Source of the DNA: Cepaea nemoralis
Lineage: Eukaryota; Mollusca; Gastropoda; Stylommatophora; Helicidae
NCBI GenBank assembly: GCA_014155875.1
Contig: JACEFZ010026856.1
Coordinates: forward strand, 144,501 to 208,500
Direction: 5' to 3'
Length of the DNA: 64,000 nucleotides
The notes beneath the pieces were generated by a model. The model did not search any database and was not told the DNA's origin. It saw only the letters and a program-made list of their open reading frames with translations. This document shows positions 12,600 through 26,169 of the stretch, in pieces. Position numbers and translations under genes: made by a program. Within the stretch, counting starts at the first letter, position 1; each line of letters begins with the position of its first letter.

Positions 12600-13020
12600 G
12601 GGAAATATAGAAGCCAGTGCTTCCAGCAAAAAATATATATCAGTGCCTCCAATATTTAGATATGTCAGTCCCTCTAAACTTCAGAGATATCACTGCCTCC
12701 AACGTGTAGATATGCCAGTACTTCCAACATTTAGATCTGTCAATCCCTCCTGCATTTAGAGATATCATTCCCTTCAACATGCATATATGTCAGTCTCTCT
12801 AACATTTAGAGATATCATTCCCTTCAACATGCATATATGTCAGTCTCTCTAACATTTAGAGATATCAGTCCCTCCAACATTCAGAAATATCAGTGCCTCC
12901 AACATTTAGAAATAGCATTGCCCTCAGCATCTAGATATATCATTGCCCTCGGCATTTATATATCAGTGCCTCCAACATTTAGAGACATCAGAACATCCAC
13001 CATTTATTGAAATCAGTGAA
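12600..13020. repeat. Minisatellite of about 30 bp (GCCTCCAACATTTAGA type)
   Basis: Units such as CAGTGCCTCCAACATTTAGA plus TATAT repeat about 14 times with drift. A 54-bp stretch near 12770-12850 is duplicated almost exactly. Confidence 0.8.
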
Positions 13021-13780
13021 TCAAACATTTTTATCCAACAGTTGTGTCATTTTCAAATTCGACAACAGGTAGAGAGAGTGAAATTTCAAAGTGGCTGTGG
13101 ATTCAGAGGTCATTTTCACCATCATAATAACCTGCATCAGTATGTGCCCGGGCAACTATCGTAGACGTGCATGTCTCTCCGCAGATCTAGGTCCTTGGGT
13201 CGTGTATCAACTCTGTTGATGCAGTTCCTCCATGCCACCGTCGCAGTCCACCCGACATCATTTCTCTGTGCTGCCTTTGCAGAGGTCAATGCTTTCATTG
13301 TTTACACATATTGGGCTGGATGCGATATGATTTACCCAGACGGGTCTAGTGTTCCGCATCAGAAGTACGCATAGGCATTTTCCACATTAGCGAGGCATAA
13401 TTTAATGATGCCAACGGTTTGAAAGTTGTGATCTCAAGAAACAAGAGAACCAAATGTTGGCGGGGAAAAATGCACTACTTTATCTTGAATCACAAAATAA
13501 ATTAACAGGAATCTACACACAATGTTAGTTATAATAATTAATTGCATCAAATCTGCACGAATCTTCAAAATATGTGTGCTCAGATTGATTGATAGTCGCG
13601 CGGCGAATGATTTGGTTTTGGGATAAGGTTCACACTGAAGCACATGAATATGTCTACAAGTGCTCCTGTCTGTTTCTATATATCACGACAGGGAAAGCTC
13701 ATCTCAGAGCACGAACTCTACATGTAACATTTTGTACACCAGAATGTATCAAGACACAAAGAATTTTTGGAGTAGGTAAA
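13020..13780. other. Unassigned intergenic DNA
   Basis: No motif recognised. Short ORFs at 13171-13374 and 13434-13643 look like chance. Confidence 0.55.
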
Positions 13781-14660
13781 GCAAGGGTATCTCCAGATAT
13801 TTTTTCCCTGTACAGTGAAAATATTTTCAGAAATGTAAAAGATATAAATGGAATCAGCATTGGAGGACAAAACATCAGTAACATTAGATATGCAGATTAT
13901 ACAGTACTGATTGCAGACAATGAGCAGGATCTGCAACAATTAGTAGATGAGGTTGTTGCACACAGTGAACAACAAGGGTTAGAATTAAATTGTAAAAGGA
14001 CACAGATAATGGTCGTCACTAGGAAGAACGAAATACCACATTGTAAGATACAAGTAAATGGGAATACTCGTCAACAGGTAAATCGGTATAATTATCTCGG
14101 AACAGCATATCATCTGATGGGAGATGCCTTGAAAAGATTAGAACAAGAATCGCCATGTCAAAAGTAGTCTTTAGCAAGATGAAAAACATACTGACCAATA
14201 AAAAGATGTCAATTGAAACTGAGAAAAAGAGTGTTGAGGTGATACATAGAGCCTGATTACTTTTGTATGGATGTGAAACTTGGACAATAAGCAGTCAAGG
14301 TGAAAAACATCTGATGGTTGCAGGAAATGTGGTTCTGAGGATAAAGCAAAGAATACCATGGACAGACAGAAAAACCAATGACCAAGTACTACAGGAGACA
14401 AATGAAAATCGTAAATTGATTAGAGAAATTAGACGTAGACAGTGAAAATATTTGGAGATGTTATGAGAAGAAATGGATTGGAGAACTTGGTGACAACTGG
14501 CAAGATCGAAGGGAACAGACCAAGGGGAAGACCAAGAAGTAAATACCTGGATGGCTTGGCCATATGACATAGTCGAGATATAAAAACTGAGCTGATTCCC
14601 GACTCTGGTGATCGAGTGAAATGGCGAGTCATGACCGCCCACGCTTTCCGGCATGGCACA
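13780..14660 (+). pseudogene. LINE-C reverse transcriptase, inactive
   Basis: Frames read LYSENIFRNVKDINGISIGG, then NIRYADYTVLIADNEQDLQ, ELNCKRTQIMVVTRK, LYGCETWTISSQ and IPWTDRKTNDQVLQE. The catalytic FADD/YADD box has become YADY, so the second Asp is lost. Frameshifts break the frame after 14167 and after 14445. Confidence 0.82.
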
Positions 14661-14921
14661 TGATGGATTGACTGAAAGTAAGAGTCCCTTGTACACGCTT
14701 CAGTGGGCACTGGACATATGGTTCCAGAGCCATGTTTTTAAATTAACCGTCGACACTCGGAGGTTGATGTGGTTAGTATCATAACGGTTTCCTACACTGT
14801 AAACGACATTTCCTCGTACACATTATGGGTTGGACCAACATGGGAACCACGACAATTAAACACAATTCGATGTCGAACCTTTACCTACTTCTCCACCGTG
14901 ACTACCGAAAAACAAGTCCCA

Positions 14922-15095
14922 AGCAGGAAGTTATCTGTGAAGTGTTAGCACCATCACATTTTGTGGATCTAATTTCATGCAGGAAGTTGTCTGTTAAGTC
15001 CTCGGACAATCACATTTTTTGGATCTGATTACATGCAGGAAGTTGTATGTGATGTTCTAGGATAATCACATTGTGTGGATCTGATTGCATGCAGG
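14922..15095. repeat. Three copies of a unit of about 58 bp
   Basis: GCAGGAAGTT plus GTGAAGT plus AATCACATTTTGTGGATCTG recurs three times. It merges into the next array. Confidence 0.7.
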
Positions 15096-15500
15096 AAGAC
15101 GTGACCTGTCTTTGCTTCTCTTATCTAAAAGACGTGATCGATCTCCATCTCTCTTCTCTAACAAGACGTGATCGGTCTTCATCTCTCTTGTCTAACAAGA
15201 CGTGATCGGTCTTCATCTCTCTTATCTAACAAGACGTGATCGGTCTTCATCTCTCTTATCTAACAAGACGTGATCGGTCTTCATCTCTCTTATCTAACAA
15301 GACGTGATCGGTCTTCATCTCTCTTATCTAACAAGACGTGATCGGTCTTCATCTCTCTTATCTAACAAGACGTGATCGGTCTTCATCTCTCTTACTAACA
15401 AGACGTGATCGGTCTTCATCTCTCTTATCTAACAAGACGTGATCGGTCTTCATCTCTCTTACCTAACAAGACGTGATCGGTCTTCATCTCCCTTATCTAA
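15096..15500. repeat. 34-bp minisatellite (AAGACGTGATCGGTC type)
   Basis: About 11 head-to-tail units of AAGACGTGATCGGTCTTCAT plus CTCTCTTATCTAAC, nearly identical, with one unit 1 bp short. There are no spacers, so it is not a CRISPR array. Confidence 0.93.
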
Positions 15501-16387
15501 CGGCAAGCGTTGGCATCAAACCCTAGTCCGCCCGCCTCCATGACATTACCAGCTTAACCTCCAAGCGACTACACCAAACGCCCGCTATTCTTGCACAAGT
15601 TGACATTTTTATTTGGACATATTGTTTTTGGCCTGCTCTGTCCTGTTTTGCAGCTTGCAAGGGTTTTTTAGCGTGAGCAACGGGCGCGCTATTCCTCAAA
15701 GTGTATTGTGTTTGTTTCTCTTGCAGAGAAAGCTAGAGTCTGAGCCTCTGTCACAGTAGCAGGTCTCGGCGAGTGGATACCATATTTTTATTATTTTGTT
15801 ATAATAGAAATAGTCCACCCGGTGAAAGAAACAAGATTTATCGAGGAAAGAGTAGACATCAGCACTTTAAGCCAATCCGTCCTGTCAACGATTTGGTGTG
15901 TATCGGCTTATTCTAGCCTAGCGCAACGACTTTCCAGTTTAGAGTTGCGAATTCAAAACGTAATTGAGGACAGAATTTGTGTTGTGACAACAAGAATTCT
16001 GGGGTCCACACGGCCTGGCACATTTGGGTGCTGAGAAAGAATGAGAGAATAGATGATATACGGGTGTTGATGGCGGCATGAAGAGATATCAAAACCTGCG
16101 ATTAAAATGCTAGAGTTCAAGAGTTGTGGAGGGATATGTTCGACACCCCCCCCCCCCCCCCCCCCCACCATCAAAGCGGACAAGGCACTTGGGAAAGAGC
16201 AGTTCAAGAGAGTTCAAGCGTGAGTGGGGGATAAAGTTCCAGCCCGACATGCGAAGTTAGAATTGTCCTGCCAGATTAAATTGTCCTGACCCAGAAATGG
16301 TATAACCCGGAAGTTTATCATCAGCAGTTGGAGTGAGATATCTACGTGCTACTCTACATGTACAGTTCCTTTTCATAAGTTTCTGGT
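15500..16387. other. Unassigned DNA with a C21 run
   Basis: Contains a homopolymer of about 21 C at 16146-16166, a G-tract on the other strand. Nothing else was recognised. Confidence 0.6.
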
Positions 16388-16745
16388 ACACCCGAGGTGG
16401 CACAGTGGTTAGTGCGCTTGCCTGCCTAGACAGTGGTCAGAGTTCAATCCCCAATAAGGCAGATCGGGTTCTGTACCCTTTGAGGTCATGTGTATAGCTT
16501 GGAATAACAGATACACCATCATTGTCTGAAGAGAAGGTGAGGCAGGGAGTTACCAGAGGATCTGACTGACACTTAGTACTCCGAGGTATTGCCAGACGGA
16601 CACATAATCAGAATGCAACTTGTACCATTAACATTTCTACTTCTCGCTGATTGTTGAAGATGATCAAGGTTGGAGTAAGGGAATGTTCCAAGTGCGGTGA
16701 AGCCGGTGTTAGACTCAACTCACCAAACTCAACTCAGCCACTGTG
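16388..16745 (+). mobile_element. tRNA-derived SINE (family F) with pol III boxes
   Basis: Box A TGGCACAGTGG at 16398-16408 and box B GTTCAATCC at 16442-16450 fit the pol III consensus at tRNA-like spacing. The 3' part runs through AAGTGCGGTGAAGCCGGT to a CAACT-rich tail (16710-16740). Related 3' ends occur at 18120-18300 and, inverted, at 53866-54030. Confidence 0.75.
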
Positions 16746-18010
16746 GTCACGTAGTGGCTCAACTAAAGCTGGGGCCACCACATGTTGTAGGTCTGAGTAC
16801 ACGGAGGAATAAGTGGTCAGTCTCTCCTTCGTGTTGTTTATGTTTCTTTATTGACGGTGTTCTAGGACATTTACTGTCACAATAGAGCTTGAAAATGCTC
16901 GACTTATTTTGATAAGTTTTGATATTGTGGTTAATTCACATCCGTATGTTGCCATATGAATGGTACACGTGCTCAAAGTGATAATGTATCTGTGTTTTCT
17001 TCGTTCTTTTTAATGTCTGCATTACTTATCCAATATCATACTTAATTCTTTTAATTAAACAGTCCTCATTAGTATTAATTATGGAGCCAAAGTATACAAT
17101 TGCGGATTCCTGCTTCGTTGATTGTAATTTTAATTGTAATTTATGAGTAACTTCTAATGGGCTACAATGTTATTATTTGAGCTCATTCAGACTCAAGCAT
17201 ATATCACATTGCACTCCACTCCCTGAGCATGAGTTACAGCAACACTTGTCTGCAACAGATAGAGTTAACCAGTACCAGGGGACACAACCACTAAGTTGGC
17301 ACTAATAATAACGTGGATGAGCACGGGAAATGTTTACAGACCACAGTTAGCCTGACCGGTTAGTGTACTGGTGTGAGTGATTCCACTTGCATGACAACAC
17401 TTGACCAGTATTTGTGTCAGTCGTCGTGTCCTTCATAATTGGTAGGTTTTCTGTATGTTCTCAGTGACAATGTAAACACTTGGATTTTACTACTTCAATT
17501 TGGCAGCCGTGAACTGGGTGCTTGTAGACAATCAACTCACTAGAGCATCAGTGCTTGTAGACAATCAACTCACTAGAGCTTCAGTGCTTGTAAGTATACC
17601 ACTTAGATTTCAGTTTATGTATGTGTGTATGTCTGCCTCTTCGACTTCAGTCTGTCTTTTGATATGTCTGTATGCCTGGCTTTCTGCGTATGTGCATGTG
17701 CGCATATCTCTGTGCGTGCGTGTGTGCGTGTTATTATAGGATCAGCAATGTGTGTTTTTCCCCCTGTATTTTCGTGTCCCTGTCTTTGTTGAACATAGAC
17801 AGTACCAGACCAGCTGTGAATGTGGTTAATAGTCCAAATATCTGGGCACATAGAGAATATTAGCTGGAACGTGCATAACAGGGATACAGAGCATAATATG
17901 ACAAACAAATCCTGCATGTGGTAAAAGCAACAATATATAATGCAATAAGTCCGTATCAAATTTGATAGCAAAAAATAACTCTTGCATGTTACTTTGAACA
18001 ACTTTTAACA
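16746..18010. other. Unassigned DNA with a short 33-bp repeat
   Basis: GTGCTTGTAGACAATCAACT plus CACTAGAGC occurs twice, with a third partial copy, at 17519-17590. A GT-rich stretch follows at 17690-17735. No gene recognised. Confidence 0.6.
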
Positions 18011-18013
18011 TAT

Positions 18014-18083
18014 GGCTGCGAACTCTGGACAAACGCAACTTTCTGATTTGGAGTCAGACGCGCTAACGTTGCGCCACGGAGCC
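18014..18083 (-). pseudogene. tRNA-Trp-like sequence (anticodon CCA), T-arm broken
   Basis: From 18083 the minus strand reads GGCTCCGTGGCGCAACG, then TAGCGCGTCTGACTCCAAA. This matches eukaryotic tRNA-Trp through the D-arm and the anticodon loop CTCCAAA. The T-arm does not pair and lacks a good TTCGAAT loop. The acceptor can pair with CGCAGCC with one mismatch. It is either a decayed tRNA gene or the head of a tRNA-Trp-derived SINE. Confidence 0.6.
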
Positions 18084-18119
18084 CACTGGTGTTGTGTGTT
18101 GTTGATTGACCTATCCATC

Positions 18120-18300
18120 TAAGTCTAAGAAGACTGAAAATGGCTGAGCGGGAAGACCAGGATAATTTTCAATCAGATAACGCTGGGAACGATTAGTAGT
18201 GCGACTCTTCGCTGGCTGTTGAACGAGGTGACGGAGCGCATTTGGGAATGTCCTGAGTGCAGTTATGTCGGTTATTAGCTCAACTCAACTGAACTCAAGA
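18120..18300 (+). repeat. Family F SINE 3' part
   Basis: CGACTCTTCGCTGGCTGTT, then GGGAATGTCCTGAGTGCAGT and a CTCAACTCAACTGAACTCAA tail. The copy at 53866-54030 (minus) shares all three blocks. Confidence 0.65.
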
Positions 18301-18309
18301 CTGAGCATG

Positions 18310-18570
18310 GAACACACCGTCGCAAAACCTGATCTTTCCAATACTTCAGATTTTGTGATCTTATTCTGCCACTTGATACCAAGTATTATTCATAGACACG
18401 GCATATGAATTCTGTTTAACATTTCTCTTGGTGTAAGTTGACCAGGCTTCACTGCCATAAAGAAGAGTACTAAGGACACATGCTAGAAAAACCAGGAATT
18501 TTGTTTTGGCAGTAAGCTTTCAGTTCTACCAGACCCTTGTTGTTAACCTGTTCATTGTTGTTGCTGTCTT
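18310..18570 (-). pseudogene. LINE-A fragment
   Basis: On the minus strand it matches the thumb region of LINE-A (ACVLSTLLYGS-like and KLTAKTK-like text) and the HMRCLRRIL block. It is nucleotide-similar to 48780-49040, with breaks. Confidence 0.7.
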
Positions 18571-18597
18571 ATATATATATATTATAAACACACACAC

Positions 18598-20186
<1,589 letters not shown>

Positions 20187-20677
20187 GGGGGATGTGTCTC
20201 ACAACATTGCAATATGCACTGTTTATGTTTACAACTTTCATTTGACAATGTTTTTTTCCTTTCCCATGTGAATGTACTATGCGTAATATGCATTGTTTAT
20301 GCTTACAAAATCCATTTGAAAATGTTATTTTTTCCTATGTAAATGTAACATGCACATTTGATGAATGAAAGATGAGTGATCGAAAGGGCCGAATGTAAGA
20401 CGGACCTGCGTGCCCAATGGGGGATGTGTCTCACAACATTGCAATATGCACTGTTTATGTTTACAACTTTCATTTGACAATGTTTTTTTCCTTTCCCATG
20501 TGAATGTACTATGCGTAATATGCATTGTTTATGCTTACAAAATCCATTTGAAAATGTTATTTTTTCCTATGTAAATGTAACATGCACATTTGATGAATGA
20601 AAGATGAGTGATCGAAAGGGCCGAATGTAAGACGGACCTGCGTGCCCAATTTGTTACCCTTTTAAAATAAAGTTTGT

Positions 20678-20680
<3 letters not shown>
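20187..20680 (-). repeat. Family B unit, perfect 232-bp tandem duplication
   Basis: 20187-20418 and 20419-20650 look identical base for base. Each unit itself contains a roughly 73-bp internal duplication (GCACTGTTTATGTTTACAA and GCATTGTTTATGCTTACAA). The end reads GACGGACCTGCGTGCCCAAT, the inverse of the family B core, then TTTTAAAATAAAG. Confidence 0.9.

Positions 20681-20722
<42 letters not shown>
20681..20722. repeat. (TGTC)n microsatellite
   Basis: About 40 bp of TGTC next to family B. Confidence 0.9.
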
Positions 20723-20920
20723 GTTCGGCCCGTTGCCGTTAAAAATATAGATAGAATAGAAGAATAGATAGATTGATAGTAGAAAATATGATTGGAAGAG
20801 ATCTATCTAAAGTAAACTTACCAAGTTATCACGAACAGCCAATAAATGGTGGGAGGTTGGTTGACTGCATAGTACTACAAAGGATATGCAACTAACATTC
20901 TCTCACAAATAATTACTTTT

Positions 20921-21010
20921 TTTTTTAACGAACGAAAATCTTTATTTTCAAAGGGTTAAGAATTGGGCACGAAGGCCCGTCCTACATTCTGCCCTTCTTC
21001 TCTATTTCCT
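20921..21010 (+). repeat. Family B partial copy
   Basis: AACGAACGAAAATCTTTATT, then AATTGGGCACGAAGGCCCGT and CTACATTCTGCCCTTC. It lies inverted to the copy at 20187-20680, about 240 bp away. Confidence 0.7.
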
Positions 21011-21640
21011 CACACATTCTTTCATTCAACATCTCTTATGAAGCAATTCTTTGACAACAAAAGATCAACATGCATGAAAAAAAAACGCATGAAAAGTAAC
21101 TCGTTGAGGCAATGTGTAACACAGGCATCATAAATACCCAACGTGGGTGTTACGCGCCATACACATGAGAATGTTTAAAAAAAAATTAAATGTACTGTTG
21201 AAGAAAAATAGAAAGATGAGTTAGAAAATTTTCACTGTATAAACAGATGCCTTATTTTTATGAAAACATTGAAAATACCTTAAAGATTTTATCATTATAT
21301 ATTATAACGCATATGTCTGTAGATAACTGTAGAGAAAAGGTCTACCTATTTGAGAAATGTGCATCAATTATTTTAATATATAAATATATATAAAATTTTA
21401 TTAAAAGTTATGTCCCTTGATATAACTTCTCTTAAGTTAAGTCCCCTCGCTGTATATATACATTATAAATAGATTACAAAATTAAATTTTATTACTCAAA
21501 TAGCTGTTTTGAAACTAACAAACTATGACAGTTGGCTGCACCGGAATGGAAAGAAGACATGTAGAAAATGTCATCTCAATCGGATGGACCGTTCGCGAAC
21601 ACATAAATAACATACGGACTTACAGACACACATTCTATTT
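21011..21640. other. AT-rich unassigned DNA
   Basis: No ORF or repeat recognised. Confidence 0.6.
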
Positions 21641-21657
21641 TATATATATCATGTTGT

Positions 21658-21702
<45 letters not shown>
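21658..21702. repeat. (GT)n microsatellite
   Basis: About 44 bp of GT next to the Penelope-like fragment. Confidence 0.95.
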
Positions 21703-21710
<8 letters not shown>

Positions 21711-21990
21711 GTTGGACATTGAGGCCGTGAGGGGAGAGTGTGCCCAGCTGGAAGATGAGACGGTGTTCCAATGTCTTCCGATTACGATCGTGGGATGTGC
21801 ATGATTTGATGGCCTTGACCTGTATGTCGGCCACGCCACAGTGGTCAGGACTGTTGAAATGCATAGATACTGGTTTGTGGGCGCCACTGGTGATATCACA
21901 ACATCTTTCATTGCCTTTTTAAGCTTTACTGCGATTCCCCTCATTCTTGTTCCTCGTGTGGTGTCATGGTTGTAAGTACATTATCTCTGC
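21703..21990 (-). pseudogene. Penelope-like element fragment, GIY-YIG endonuclease end
   Basis: On the minus strand, across frameshifts: RSKLKKAMKD-like text, then HFNSPDHCGVADIQV and LEHRLIFQLGTLSPHGLN. The order HFNxPxHS...W/LxxLxTLxPxGLN is typical of the C-terminal endonuclease of Penelope-like elements. Only this end remains. Confidence 0.6.
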
Positions 21991-22379
21991 AAGACAAATG
22001 TATAAATACAGACACGACACACGAAGCGGGTGACTTGCGAACGCGCAAGCCACCTCAAGCAGTGATCCTAGCCAGCTGTAGCTACATACTTGTGATTGTA
22101 GAGTGAAGACACATGAAGGGTGTAGCATAGGTGGGAGCAACAGCGCAACTGAAATACCACTACTGTTATTGTTTCTTTACTTATTCAGTCTGGGAGATCT
22201 GTTCCCAACATAGAGGAGCAATATCTCCGACGGGCCGATTCTCGCTGGTCACGGGATCCGGACTGTAGACAATGTCATGCGGGGATTCTGGCGGTAGTAC
22301 ATGCTTCTACAGGTCCATACACTTACGATGACAGGTGTACATGCTCATACCTGTCCGGACACTTGGTATACGGCACTCA

Positions 22380-22671
22380 GCTGAGGGATATGGCTGACCG
22401 TCTCTAAGTCAAATCACTCGGATGTGAGGGCCTGGCCGCTACCCACCTCCTGCTCGTGGAGGTTAGATGCTGAGCCGTCAGCATCTGCAACCTACCTTTT
22501 TCCAGACGTACTGGTTATTCTTTCCTCTGGAGATAACAAGGTAAGGCCGAGAGAGGGATCATACTGCATGGGCAGCACATGTTCTCTGAATCAAGCCCAG
22601 GTATAGTGCGATGAAATTTTATCTCTAGTTCCAATCCACATTCTTTCGTCTGTAAAGACGGCAAGGTGCCA
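22380..22671 (+). repeat. LINE-A-tailed repeat (SINE-like or 3' UTR copy)
   Basis: Ends TCTGTAAAGACGGCAAGGTGCCA, the LINE-A terminus. The body (CTCTGGAGATAACAAGGTAA, GGCAGCACATGTTCTCTGAA) matches the inverted copy at 59573-59860. It may be a SINE that borrowed the LINE-A tail. Confidence 0.6.
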
Positions 22672-22839
22672 CAGCTTCTTCTTCTTCCCTGTATCTCCAA
22701 TGTGGGCATAGACCCTCAACAGAACCACGCCTCGATATCTCACGCAGTCCCCTCAACGTCCTCTCATCATTATTAACCTTGCCTGTATTTCTCTTGTCCG
22801 TGTGTTGTTATGTCTCTCGCTATTTCGTTTCTCCTGTGG

Positions 22840-23790
22840 GGTCCAGACAAGAGAGTATATATTTATATTATCCTCAAGCTTTCTCAGTGTGTGTACCCTC
22901 TAGCGGTAACGTCTTTCCCTCACCTTTTGGTTCATAGGAATGTGTTCAGTGTCCCCATGTGCTCTACGGTGTGGATGTCATGAATTGGTTACAGACTGCT
23001 GTTTTTACTGGAGTAATCAACGTGAGGATCTCCCAGTGTCATCGGTTAAAAAGAAGAATGTAATTATTCTCCCATAAATAAACTAGTGAATGAGCAATAC
23101 ATCGTCTTCTATACTTCCTGTCGTGTGACATGCTTGATCATGTATGTCCACAGCCTTCTGTCTCGTGTGCTGCTAAACACTTCTGATATCAACGTTTCTC
23201 CATGTAATGATGTCAAAGTGACCACCATACTCTCTCTCTCTTGGTCTCCGCCTGCCTTCCCTCCCCTCCAACTTTCCATGTTATCACGATGTACTGATTT
23301 ATTGTTCTCGTGACATGATCAAAGAAAGTGAACTGGCCTCTTCTAATACGAGTGACCTGTTCTTGTTTGTGAGTTAACTTCTTCATACTCGTTCTATCCT
23401 TTCACGATGTTCTCGTCATTATTTTATGAAACTACACCTCCCAGCTTCCACATAATTCCGTATTTCTCTGCTAATTGTCCATGATTCACATAGATACATC
23501 TGGAGTGGCTCCATATAGCTCTTAAAGAATTCGTTTCCTCACTTGGATAGACAGTTAGACTGCATAACTTATTCTTCATACTATTAAATGCTCCTTTGGT
23601 TAGGCTATTCTACATTAAACTTCCTTTATACTTTATTCGATCTACTGTTATTAAAGTACCGATTGACTTATTTCGGATTAGTTCTATTCATTTTGATGGT
23701 GCATTTGAGAAGCAATTTTTGCTTGTAATTACAATTATTTCATGATGCATATCACTATGTCAATAAATAAGAAACAACAAGATAAGAACA
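22840..23790 (-). pseudogene. Degenerate LINE, C-terminal region
   Basis: Minus-strand text such as RIRRGQFTFFDHVTR and WKVGGEGRQAETK resembles the RxGHVxR...GKxEGxRxRGRPR region after the RT domain of LINEs. Frames are broken and the assignment of the rest is uncertain. Confidence 0.4.
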
Positions 23791-23979
23791 TTGCTCCTTT
23801 TCATGTCATGGCACATTCATTCATTCATTCAGTAGCATGTCCTTTGCAGAACCTCGCTCCCATAACAACCTTCCGGAAAATCTCTCGATCATAAGCAAGA
23901 TGTCCAGTGCCCGATACACTGCCATGGCACATATTGAGTATATCCTGCTTGTCTATATTTATTATGCGCGCGCGCAAGC

Positions 23980-24025
23980 ACACACACACACACACACACA
24001 TGCACACACACACACACACACACAA
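23980..24025. repeat. (CA)n microsatellite
   Basis: CA run preceded by GCGCGCGCAAG. Confidence 0.95.
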
Positions 24026-24501
24026 AACATCTTAACAATAATGCAGATGTGTAATATTGTTTTATTTACAATTGTGAAATGAAAAGTAATAGCATGGTTT
24101 ATGGCCAAGAAGAATATTTTCTATGAGAGGTTGAGTTACAAAGTAGAATAACTAACAAAGATTTACATATCATAACAGTGGATGAAATAAGACTTCATTC
24201 ATGTTTTTTTTTGTTCTGTCCTCTGTTTACAGACTTCCACATGGAAAAGTTCTCAAAGTAAGTGACAGTTTGGAGAAGATTGTGGGTGCCCAAAATAATT
24301 TGAAGAAAAATATATTTTAAGAAGATACAATACTGCAACAGTCTGAATGTAATGACTTGTCCCTATGGACACAAATCCCTTTCAGATGAATAGCATAAAT
24401 GTCCAGCAACGGTCATAAGACTAATAGTCAGAGGCTGAAATTGTCCATAATTATAACTTCTCTTGTGAGGTTGAATGGGTTGGACGTAATGCAGAAGAAA
24501 G

Positions 24502-24517
24502 AGGGGGGGGGGGGGGT

Positions 24518-24560
<43 letters not shown>

Positions 24561-24562
24561 TC
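24502..24562. repeat. G-run and (GA)n microsatellite
   Basis: GGGGGG tract followed by about 45 bp of AG. Confidence 0.9.
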
Positions 24563-25465
24563 TAGTAAATAAAATAAGCAGTATAAAAAAAACGGTTGGT
24601 GTAGTGTAAGCGTATGCAAATTAAAATAAAAGAGAAAGATACAATACTGATGATAGATGAATATCCCAGCAGTAGAAATGGGCACTAACAAAATGGATAA
24701 CCATAATGAGAACAAACAGCAATAGATAAATATACCATTCAATTAGTGTAAGATAAAGATAAGATCAATTTTACATCAATGTAAGATACCGATAAGATAC
24801 ATACAAAACAGGCAATCATTTCAAGATAAAGATAAGATCAATAAGGAACATAACAACACTGTAAGATAAAGATATTATCAATATAAAACAAAATACACAC
24901 ACAGATATATATCGATATGTGTGTGTTTGTGTGTGCATATGTGTGTGTGACTTTTTTGTTGTATAAGTGCACATCATTACTTGAAAATGTATTAATACAA
25001 TCATTACGTTGTTTTACGGTTTTCCGTAATGTTTTACATTATCTGGACAAAAAATAACAGTATAGGATATGTACAGATGTACTGTATGAAAATACTTAAA
25101 GCCATAATTCTTAACAGTGGGAAAGTCAGTAAAATCATTTGTAAAGAGGGGCCAATATTTCCAATAATGTGTGATCAGTTATTTGACTCAAAATATGGTT
25201 CCGTTACGTTGACGTCATGAGTAAATAACAGTTCACTGTATAACTGTCAATGTGATGTTCATAATACTTTGTGCAAAGTGGCCATTTAACTTTGACACTA
25301 AATAAACCCCCGACAGAAGATAACTATTGCAACAAGGTTAAAAACAACGTAGATTCTTCAAGAGATAAATGAAGACAACTGAGTTAATTAACTTATATCT
25401 CAAACAACATATCTTGTAGTCGAGGATGTGTAAGTTTGACATCTTTCCGTTGTTAACTTTGGTGA
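24563..25465. other. AT-rich unassigned DNA
   Basis: AAGATAAAGATAAGATCAAT motifs recur at 24750-24875. Nothing coding was seen. Confidence 0.6.
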
Positions 25466-25469
25466 AATT

Positions 25470-26110
25470 GTTTCATTGAGAGGGAGTAGATTGTTTCCTT
25501 GAGATGGAGTAGATTGCTTTGTTGAGAGGAAGCAGATTGTTTCATTGAGTGGAAATAGATTGTTTCCTAGAGATGGACTAGATTGTGTCCTAGAGAGTAA
25601 GTAGATTGTTTCCTTGAGATGAAGCAGATTGTTTTCTTGAAAGGCAGTAGATTGCTTCTTTGAGAAGGAGTAGATTGTTACCTTGAGAATAAGTAGATTG
25701 TTTCTTATAGAGGGAGTAGATTTCCGTAAGAGGAAGTAGATTGTTCTTTTAAGATAGAGTAGATCGTCTCCTTTAGAGGAAGTAGATTGTTTCCATAAGA
25801 GGGAGTAGACTTCTTTTAGAGGGATTAGATTGTTTCGTGGATAGGGAGTAGATTTTTTCCTTGAGATGAAGTAGATTGTTTCATTGATAGAAAATAGATT
25901 GTTTCCAAGAGAGGGAGTATATTGTTTCCTTCAGAGGGAATATAGTGTTTCCTTCCGAAGGAATATATTGTTTCCTTCCGAGGGAGTAGATTGTTTCCTT
26001 GAGAAGGAGTTGGTGGTCTACTTTAAAGGGAGTAGAGCCTTTCCTTGAGAAAGGGAGTATATTATTTCCTATAGAGGGAGTAAATCCTTTCCTTGAGAGG
26101 GAGTAGACTG
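25470..26110. repeat. 23-bp minisatellite downstream of the receptor stop codon
   Basis: About 27 units of AGATTGTTTCCTTGAGAGG plus GAGT with variation. It begins only about 60 bp past the receptor stop codon, so it probably lies in, or just after, the 3' UTR. Confidence 0.9.
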
Positions 26111-26169
26111 TCACTGAAGATTCCGATTGTCAAATAGACGGTTCTCATATTGTGCATTATCTGGGCTGT

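Noticed and set aside
15096..15500. Regular 34-bp repeats resembling a CRISPR array
   Set aside because: Head-to-tail units with no spacers, in a eukaryotic context; a plain minisatellite.
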